Under the pieces are notes generated by a model that saw only the letters and a list, made by a program, of their open reading frames with translations, ran no database searches and had not been told where the DNA came from. The position numbers were made by a program, and so were the translations under genes. Positions 56,132-64,000 of a stretch of 64,000 nucleotides of DNA are shown here, in pieces. The DNA comes from Rhexocercosporidium sp. MPI-PUGE-AT-0058 (lineage: Eukaryota; Ascomycota; Leotiomycetes; Helotiales), in contig JAGTJL010000009.1 in assembly GCA_020746875.1 (NCBI GenBank), positions 1,054,001 through 1,118,000 of the forward strand, read 5' to 3'. Every line of letters begins with the position of its first letter. Position 1 is the stretch's first letter.

Positions 56132-57600
56132 ATGATGACAGTCTCCCCGGTGGAGCAGGCCATGTATTCAGATGAAAAGATAGTCATGGCAGCACCCGTG
56201 GGGCAAGGGATGGAGGTTGTTCAGCCGAATAGAAGGCCATCACACGCGCCGGAAGTTGTTCCAGCAACCCCCTCAACACCTCCCCCAATGCCTACCAAAA
56301 TGTTTGCAATGGGCCCTCCAGGATATGCCGAAACGGAACTTCCTGCTCGACCTGAACCACGACCTTTCTGGAAGAGACATATACTATGGATTGCCGCAGC
56401 CCTGGGATTTGGTATTCTGATAATTGGAGTAGTCGTAGGGGTTGTTGGGCACATGGAAAGCAAATCGACGAAGACGAGTAGCGCCACGGTATTGGCTGTC
56501 AATGCAACCACGAACAACACACGGAGCAGTGTTGCTAGCTCGGGCTTGTTCCTGAACGATGGGAAGACGTGGAACACACATGTTCTTTGGCAGAACTCGA
56601 CTGGTGGTATCAATCTTCAAATCAGTCTTGATGGGAAAACATTTCAACCAGAACAGGAAGTGAAGTTGAGAATCGAACCCAAAATCGGGTCTCCTCTCTC
56701 GGCCACGACAGAGGTTGACGCAACGACCGGAGTCGTCATGGTATGTGACCTGAAGTGATACTGGTCAAGCCAAATTCTCGATTACTGACATGATTTTCGT
56801 AGCTCAACCTTTTCTACTTATCTGGTGTCAACAATATCACAATGTCAGCGATCACCTGCTCCCCCAACTCCGACAAGTGCAACACGATTGCGAACTGCTA
56901 CCTTCCAACTCAGATCGCGCCTAGCAATTTCACAGGACTCGCAGCAGTGAACGTCAACAACGCACAAGATTGGCGAGTCTACTACCACGACGAAGATGGA
57001 TCCATTTCAGAGCTGCAAGGAGACAATTCTGGATTCAACCTAGGAAGGCCAATCGGTGGTTCGGGATTGAACGCCTCTTCCATTGCAGCCGTCAACGTAA
57101 ACTCGACGACAAACAACATCAACGTCTTCTACGTTGACGGATTGACCCATGCCCTCTTCAAGATGCAGTTCACCGCTGATAACTGGACCAAACGTACTAA
57201 TTCCTCCCCCCACCCCATAAAAACATACACTAACTTCTCATCCACAGCCTCCATCGTATCCCCCGACCTCATCCCCTTCTGGAACCCCAATTCCGGCCTC
57301 GGCGCCGCCTACACAGAAGCCCAAGACCAAATCCACGTCTACTACACCGGTCTCGACCTAGGAATCTACGAATTCCTCGGCTCCGGCGCCTCAAAGTCCG
57401 TTAACACAACGTGGGCCGGCCAACCGGGACGGAACCATCTCTGGGCTACTGCGGATTTTATAGGGGCGCCGATTACGGCTGTGGGATGGGATGATCAGGC
57501 GAGGTTCTATCAGGTCAAGGCGGGGAATCTGGCGGAAGGCCATCTCAGCAATATGACGTGGACGGAGGCGTTTATTGATAACAATGGTCGGACTACGTAG
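56132..57600 (+). CDS. Type II membrane protein with fucose-lectin-like beta-propeller
   Basis: Three exons, 56132-56740, 56803-57193 and 57248-57600, giving 450 aa. A cytosolic Pro-rich head of about 80 residues is followed by FWKRH and one membrane helix at about 84-106 (ILWIAAALGFGILIIGVVVG), with no cleavable signal, then an extracellular region with NATTNNT-type glycosylation sites. The rest shows repeated beta-blade units, each with an aromatic strand and Gly turn: QDWRVYYHDEDGSISELQGD, NINVFYVDGLTHALFKMQF, DQIHVYYTGLDLGIYEFLGS and ARFYQVKAGNLAEGHLS. This resembles fungal fucose-specific (AAL-type) lectins. The second intron (54 nt) has GTACTA, CTAAC and CACAG signals but no stop, so the unspliced form would also be open. 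Sugar binding is inferred. Confidence 0.75.
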
Positions 57601-58669
57601 TTGTTCGTGGATGTCGCTGATGAACGGGATGTTGGGGTTTTGGGAGTTTGTAGCATGGAATCTTTTTTTTTGTCTTTTTTGTTTTTAATCTGGGATGGAG
57701 GATACAATGGAACCCTTCTCTGTCTGGAGAGAGGAGTGGGGGAGTCACAAGGTGGCATAAGCATCTATACATAGGAAGTCGGTACAAATGGGAAAATATA
57801 TATATACTACATAGAATGACGATTCGATACCCCGCTAGCAAAGCCACCCTTGGCATTCTAGAATCCTCATGATTAGTGAAGCAACCTTAACTTGCCACTC
57901 AGCAATCAATGCCTCATCATTCCAAGGTACAAAGGACGTTCCTTGAAACTCGCAAGAATGACAGCATATCTAAGTTCCTTCGAAACCTGATATCATAGCA
58001 TAAGTATATATAGCATTGTGTATTATGATCCTCCTCGTTTATCCGATTCGGCATCCCCGCCACTTCGTATTTTAGGTGCCGTACCCCGTACAGGGTATGC
58101 CCCCTTTTCTTGAAATGAAATGAAATTTACAGTACTTGGTCGATGAATTCAGGAACTCAGGCAGCTGGATTCGAGTATGCATGGATTTCCCTCTCGATAT
58201 TGGAAGATCATGAGCGCATCTGCTTGGTTGTCTCCTATTATCCTTGGCTTCTCCTGCACGCCAAAGTCAGGGGGCTCGCTTACGAGGCGTTGCGCTCAAA
58301 ACAATACAGTACAACAGTACTCTTCTCTACTCTATAATCTATCCACATGATCTCGGCGGATCCGAATTCCTTGAGGGCTGGGTTTCAAATCACGAAATGA
58401 AAGTTGTAGACAGATGAATGGTAATTCAGTTTCTCTTCGCTTTGTTATATTGGCAAGTAGGTATTATTCTCGTTTGTCCTAGATTTCCGCATACACATAC
58501 ATACATGCCTTATTACCAACACCACGCCATGCCATCTCATACCATGTTGCGCTGCGAAGCTCGCTCAATTTAATTACCACTTCAACTCAATCCCGACCCG
58601 AACCCGAAACACCCAACACCCAACACACACAGATACCCATCTCATCCTCCCACCTACAAACTCATTCAC
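57601..58669. other. Convergent spacer
   Basis: 1.07 kb between the lectin-like gene and the antiporter stop codons, with short AT and CATA runs near 57797-57806 and 58495-58505. No gene seen. Confidence 0.5.
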
Positions 58670-61600
58670 TCAGTTCTTCTCACCCCTCACAGGACTCTGC
58701 GCGAACCTAATTCCCCTACTCTTCGCCACGGGGGGTGGCACACGCGGCGTATCATCATCGTCGCTATCATCGCGATTCCCCCTATCAAGTCCCAGCGCAG
58801 CCTCTCTCCTCCTCCTCTCCGCAGCTGTCTCCTCTCCTGCTCCTCCTTGCCCAACATTAGCATCCTCTTCGATCTCGCGCGAACGTCCTCTTTGCGCAGG
58901 CGTAACTTCATCCACGCCCTTAAGAGCCTGTTCCCTCCTGCGTCTCTCCGCCTTCGTCTCGCCCGTATCGGCCGTCGAGTGCTCCCCCGCATGAGAGACA
59001 CGGCGCGTAGTTTTCGGCGCGGCGGATTTACTGCCTTGCTCCGCGACAGATTTGGCGCGTTGGCGTTTCTGACGGTCAGAGTCGCTCTCGCTGCCGCTCT
59101 CGCGCAGCTCTTCGTCTTCTGAGATCGGTGCCCCGCGTCTACGTGCCATTTCTGCGCCTACAGACTTCGCGGTTCCTTTTCCGGATGCCATTTGGGTGGC
59201 TTTGGCGTTGAAGAGCCGATTGCTGCCCGGGCTTTCGGTGCTGGCATCTTTGCGGGCTAGGTCTTTCATTGCAGCTGGTGCGTCGCTGCCGTCGACGATG
59301 GCGGCTCGGGCTTTGGGGTCGAGACTTTGGATCTCCTTGAGGAAGTCGTCTTTGGTTAGACGACGGCCTGCACCACCGATTGTGAATCGGATGTGTCGGT
59401 CATCTTCCTCATCGTCCTCCTTGCTATCTGGGCGTTTGCCTTTCTCTGGGTCCTCGGAGTTTGGTCCCTTAAAGCCCCAGTTGCCCAGTCTCCCAAGCAT
59501 AGATTCTCCGTGGGATAGCTGTGGCCTAGATGACCCTTCGGGTTTCTGAGCATCGCCTGGCTTTTTTGTAATGCCTGTCCAAGTACCCATCCGATTGAGT
59601 TCTTTCCGGACGACGCCGCCTGAGCTGCCTTCTCCACCGGACTTGGGCTTACTTGAAGGGATTTCGTAAGTCTTGACAACTTCTCCATCTTCGTCTTCAA
59701 CGATGATCTATGCAAGTTAGTAAGGACACCGATGTGTAGAGGTGAGCCAACGTACAGTATTTCCAATTTGGTAAGCCAATGCTGGACCTCTCTTCTTAGG
59801 TGGTGCCTTGGCACCCTTGGGTCCACCATCTTCATCTTCTGGCTCGTCCCGATGTCTCCACACACCCAATTTCTTTTTCAAATTCTTGTAACCGAGACCA
59901 GAAGACTCGATGTCATCTCTTGTCCCCTTGATGACCTTCTCTGCTGATTCTTTTCTTTCCTTGTTCGTGTGAGACTCAATCTTGCTATCAACAACTTCAC
60001 CATCTTCATCTTCAATGATGATATCGTCACCTTCTGTGTAAATCTCCCGTTGGGTTGGATGGCGTTCTGCGTCGGAGCCGTGATCTTCTCTTCTTTTCTC
60101 GTCCGAGCCCCTATGCATAATTTCTTCCATCTCAGGATCATGCTGGACTTCACCAAGATCACGTTCATTCTTCTCGTTTTCAGTATCTGGAGAGTTACCA
60201 CCGGGTGTCAAGGTATCGGAAGTGTTCTCGCTCATATGTTCACTCTGGCTACGTCGTACAGGGAAAATTGCAGACTGGCTGATAGGTCCTCCTGGGCCGA
60301 GGCCATCGTCCCACTTCTTCTTTCGGCGACGGGGAATGAGGGAAGACGCTCGACTGTTACTTGGATTGTCTTCTTCTTTCTGGCGGCGCAAAAATTCCCT
60401 TGGCATTCCAATGGGCGGTAATGCTCCTGGGGGGAATTGGTCCATTTTCAGCTCATCGGCGTCAGTCTCGGACACTGTAGACTTTGCTTGCGATCTTGAA
60501 GTTGTCGCAATACGAGGCAGTCTGTTCAACCAGCCGGGACCATCCACATCTGTAGTGTAAGACATGGTCAGATGTAGCGTGTTGATATGCTTTCCCAGAG
60601 TGAAGACTGCGATAGAGGAACCGTGGACAATGATCGAAGTAATGACGAGGAAGGTAGTGATTGGCCAAACCAGTGCAACGACCATGTAATTATGAGCTTC
60701 AGGATCGGGATATTCTGCCAAGGGTGTAGTCGTTGTTGTTTCCAATTCAGCTCTGGCTAGAATTGCGACGAATATAGCCCCGACACCGATTGGACCAAAA
60801 TGGCCAGCGAAAAGAGCTTCTCGCCACGTCTTGATGTCCGGAATCAGTGGCTTCAACGCCATCATGATAGGGATTCTGCGGAAGAAGATGACGAACAGGG
60901 CTATGACAACCAGTCTCCAAGGAGTTAAACCCAATGCCGCGTTGTTGTACTGCTCCCATGGAATGATGGTTCCCAGATAGACGAAGTAAGCCAAATTGAG
61001 CAGTAAATCAATGACGTTGGAGACGTGAGACTCTTCGGTCTTTTGTGTGAACCAACCATCGTTAGAAAAGCCGACTCCAGCAGCAAAGCCCACCAGAAGA
61101 TCGTCAACCCCCAAAATACTACCCGAGCCTGCACAGAACAATGCTAGCACAAAGTAGAACACCAGGAAGCTTTCTCTGTCGACGAGATCCTTCTTCTCGG
61201 CATATTTGATTCCATGTCTGCCAATGTATCCAATCATAAAGCCATAGAATGCACCGAACACACACTCATAGAGAATGGTCAGAACTATCCAGTGAAATGC
61301 GACTTGCTTGGAATCGGGTTTGTACTCGACGAGATAGAGAGCCAAATAGATGAAAGGAAATGCCATTCCATCGTTGCATCCCGACTCTGCGGATAGAAGA
61401 TCTCGCAAATGTTTCGGTACACGCTTGGCGAATTTTCCCTTTCCAACCACGGAACTGGCCAAGACGGGGTCGGTTGCAGTTACACAAGCTGCGCAGACCA
61501 GAGCCTCAAGCCATGTGAGTGGCAGAACCATCCACCATATGAACAAGCTAGTTATCAGCCAGCCAAAAGTCATAACAGGCAGTAGCAAGAATACCACACT

Positions 61601-61900
61601 CCTCCAATGCTTCTCCATGTAGTATTTCGGCAATTCGACACCGACAGCGAAACATTGGACGACAAGGACGATTCGAGAGAACTCCAGGGTGATCTGATCG
61701 GTATTTCCCCATGTTCCAGGGTCGATCAGATTGGCGGCGTGCGGGCCAAAGATGATTCCGCAGATGGTGGCGACAGTTGCTTCACCTATGTAGAGTCGCT
61801 CCTTGATGAACGACGAACACAGCATGAATAGCGAAGTGAAGCCGCCGAGGATAATGTAGACCAGATGCGGTCGATTGATGGAGAGGTGGTCCCACGCCAT
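58670..61900 (-). CDS. NHA1: Plasma-membrane Na+(K+)/H+ antiporter, Nha1/Sod2 type (CPA1)
   Basis: Two exons, 61900-59756 and 59707-58670, giving 1060 aa. The start MAWDHLSINRPHLVYIILGG matches the Nha1 family. About 12 membrane helices occupy residues 10-450. Ion-binding signatures are VTATDPVLASSVV (T143-D144) and SAESGCNDGMAFPF (N176-D177). GHFGPIGVGAIFVAILAR lies in a later helix. The remaining 600 residues form a hydrophilic, very acidic cytosolic tail, longer than the core, as in fungal Nha1. The antiporter expels Na+, Li+ and K+ in exchange for protons, giving salt and pH tolerance. The intron (48 nt, GTACGT donor, CTAAC branch point) lies in the tail, and the segment before and after it repeats an EDEDGEVV motif. 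The tail also repeats AERRRRE. Confidence 0.94.
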
Positions 61901-63236
61901 GGTGACTCAAGGTCTTGGTTTCTTGTGGGTGTTGCTTGTATTTTCTTGTCCTCCAAGCAAGATCTCGAGGTGACGTCGACCAAGTATGGCTCGAGGACAA
62001 TTGATATCCCGAGTAAATGCGAATAGCAGATCTTGTATCGCCTGTCTACCTCAGCCAAGCTGTATTTCCTTCCCAATTCCCCAGTCTGTCGATTCGGTCA
62101 AGAGGATTGCGTGGTGTCGGAGCATTCAGAATCTGGTTGCGCCCAGTCGCCGCTCCAATTCAACAAGTTTCTTGGTATCTTGGCCGCCCCAACATCCCAG
62201 TGCAGCACTTCTCGATGTAAGGAACGGAAGGTCCTCGCGAGGATATGGATGCTCGTAGGGTTTCGTAGGTTGTCGTAGGGGGAGGGTTGAGGATCTTGCT
62301 TGTGAAGAGCGAAGGGGGGGTGGAGTGGGGAAGAAAAGAAGGGTCGAGAGTAGAGTAGAATAGTCGAAGAAGGATGCGCACGATTGGACTTGACTTTCTT
62401 AGGTTTGGTCGGGATGGAGGACTAACGCGAATCTTTATGGTCAGCGGGATTGCAAGCCAAGACTGTCGACGGGCGAAGAATTGAGAGAGCTAAGCAAGCC
62501 GAGAGAATTGCCCAGCTATGAACGACTCTATGACGGAATATAACTGGGGTTCAAGTTATCGTCTGAACAAACGGGCGCGGGTTCTACCAATGACGGGGGC
62601 TGCGCTTGATTGCAATTGCTGTTGCATGCATTGCGATGCAGCTGCGTTTGTCTTGGTGTTTCTTTGCACAAGAGCTGGGCCAACTCTTGATGCTGTCAAG
62701 AGAGAGGAATTCAAGAGCTTGATTGAGATGGTGGAGCAGACAGAGCAGGATCTGAGAATTGGGGGAGGAGTGGAGTGGGAAGAAGGATGGGGAGTTGTTG
62801 GGCTCGGCTTTCTTTCTCACCTTGAAAGGGGGAAGGACCTGTAGCGATTGTTGAATCTCTTCCTTTTGCACCGACAATCAATATTATATGTACTTTTATG
62901 TCTTGTTTTGTTCTTTGCTCGCCTGTGCTGGTCGGGCCTCATCTAAACTCAATTCATCTCATCCCTTTTTCATCTCATCTCGACAAAATTTCTTTTCTCC
63001 TCTCTTTCCGATATCGTATCGCCTGGTACCGACTCTCCGAGATCCACATCCCTGCCTCCTGCCTGCCCCGACGCATCTGATTCGCCACTCAGTCAGCCTT
63101 CTGCCAAGCGGCCGCCTCTAGGTGGGTCCTGATAAGCAGATCCCTGCGAAGGCGGTGAACCATGAAATGAAAACTGCTGAGCCGGAAATGGAAGCGACGA
63201 CTGAGAAGCACCGTAGTAGTATTTGTATGGCTGGCC

Positions 63237-63261
63237 GGGCTGGGCTGGGCTGGGCTGGGCT
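63237..63261. repeat. (GGGCT)5 pentanucleotide repeat
   Basis: Five perfect GGGCT units upstream of the Zn2Cys6 gene. Confidence 0.9.
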
Positions 63262-63430
63262 TCCATGTGGAGCAAGAACGAGGTGAGGGGCTGGAGTTCC
63301 TCGTTGACTTCGTTCTCCTCCTCTCATACAAAGTACAAACAAACAACCAACGAACGCAACGTCCAAGTCCGCTTTTCTTCTCCAGAAACCCCAACATCTC
63401 TTCTTCAAATGCGTGGGGTGCATGCAGTAT

Positions 63431-63465
63431 TATTGTATTGTATTGTATTGCATTGCATTGCATTG
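63431..63465. repeat. (TATTG)4(CATTG)3 compound microsatellite
   Basis: Four TATTG units pass directly into three CATTG units, showing one point change spread by repeat expansion. Confidence 0.95.
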
Positions 63466-63710
63466 CGTTCACTCCCTTGACTTTGACAACAGCCGAAACC
63501 TCACTCACTTCGGTCCCCTGCCTGCCCTGCGAAACGTGTATTCTTGCATCTCCTTTCTCTCCCTACCTATCTATGCCGGCCCTCTACCCACGTGTGTCGC
63601 GCCACTGAGCCAGCCGCTTCATGTACCTCTCCTCTTTAGACTTCTCGGGACGCTGAAGCGATCTGAAGTGATCCCGTTATTCGTTATTCGGCAGTGACCT
63701 TGCATCCGTC

Positions 63711-63772
63711 ATGCTGAAGCAAGGCAAGCGGAAGTCGGCACCAAAGTCGAGAAACGGCTGTTTAACATGCAG
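63711..63772 (+). CDS. Zn(II)2Cys6 transcription factor, first coding exon (3' partial)
   Basis: The exon encodes MLKQGKRKSAPKSRNGCLTC followed by the first two bases of an Arg codon, then a GTATGT donor at 63773. K-S-R-N-G-C-L-T-C-R is the standard opening of a fungal zinc-cluster DNA-binding domain, and an intron exactly inside the cluster is common in this class. The next exon, which should continue with R-x-K-K-C-D and the other four cysteines, is not in the remaining 228 bp: the only acceptors there give no such sequence. The gene therefore continues past the right edge. Targets cannot be inferred. Confidence 0.75.
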
Positions 63773-64000
63773 GTATGTGCTGTATCTTTCTGATGTGTCT
63801 ATCGTCTTGCCCTATCTACGTACGTACATCGCTCCCCTCTGAGTACAGCGGCGAGATGTGCAGTGCTGTTAGCTACTGCATCGTGCCTACATTCCCACCA
63901 TTATGAGTACAGTAGCGGGATGGAGAGACTAGCGACTGCATCTTGCGTGCATCTTTTCTATCCTGGGTACACCCGCGTGATCTTGGGTCGACGTACAGCA
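63773..64000. other. Start of a long first intron of the Zn2Cys6 gene
   Basis: 228 bp following the GTATGT donor up to the window edge, containing the degenerate tandem repeat listed separately. It must be intronic if the gene model is right. Confidence 0.5.
63841..63995. repeat. Degenerate tandem repeat, period about 60-64 bp
   Basis: Copies begin GAGTACAG at 63841, GAGTACAG at 63905 and GGGTACAC at 63965. The first two also share a GCGxGATG block and a CTACTGCATC / CGACTGCATC block. The third is partial. Confidence 0.6.

Larger units (their letters stand above)
61901..63710. promoter_or_regulatory. Divergent region between NHA1 and the Zn2Cys6 gene
   Basis: 1.8 kb with both promoters and long leaders. 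It includes GGGCT and TATTG/CATTG pentamer repeats (listed separately). No further gene is supported. Confidence 0.45.

Overview
This window looks like nuclear DNA of a filamentous ascomycete (Pezizomycotina). The introns are short (mostly 48-120 nt) with GTRNGT donors and CTAAC/CTGAC branch points. Accessory families typical of moulds are present: HET, GH81, tannase, Zn2Cys6, PLAC8 and a fucose-lectin-like protein. Genes lie on both strands with 0.2-2.8 kb spacers. Protein similarity recalled from memory suggests Leotiomycetes, but that is inference. I see 23 protein genes, two of them cut by the window edges. I see no rRNA, tRNA, CRISPR array, intact transposon or viral gene. All exon coordinates were read by eye from splice signals and reading frame.

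Layout. 1-15 kb is mostly accessory: the 3' end of a PH-like protein, a secreted GH81 beta-1,3-glucanase, a HET-domain protein, a C2H2 zinc-finger protein and an F-box protein, separated by long empty spacers. 16-38 kb is a dense housekeeping block: HEM3 (heme), GCV3 (glycine cleavage H protein), a Spg1/Tem1 septation GTPase, a PLAC8 protein with an unusual repeat tail, a small acidic mitochondrial protein, CAND1 (cullin regulation), the mitofusin FZO1, ESCRT-III VPS2 and a PP2C phosphatase. 39-48 kb holds a secreted tannase/feruloyl esterase, an archaemetzincin and the divergent pair MRPL27/UTP14, which share a 174 bp promoter. 49-64 kb holds an eight-exon ammonium transporter with a large loop insertion, an unknown protein, a membrane-anchored fucose-lectin-like protein, an Nha1-type Na+/H+ antiporter with a long acidic tail, and the first coding exon of a Zn2Cys6 transcription factor at the right edge.

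There is no obvious operon or biosynthetic cluster. Several mitochondrial functions lie close together (GCV3, the acidic mitochondrial protein, FZO1, MRPL27), which may be chance. Divergent pairs with shared promoters are GCV3/SPG1, the acidic mitochondrial protein/CAND1, FZO1/VPS2 and MRPL27/UTP14.

Most worth a second look: the PLAC8 tail with nine H-x-[LIF]-x-x-C units at a near-constant 24-residue spacing; an in-frame, membrane-segment-bearing extension upstream of HEM3; a lectin-like domain anchored as a type II membrane protein; the loop insertion in the ammonium transporter; a GC-AG intron in the septation GTPase; and two 54-nt stop-free introns whose retention would keep the frame.
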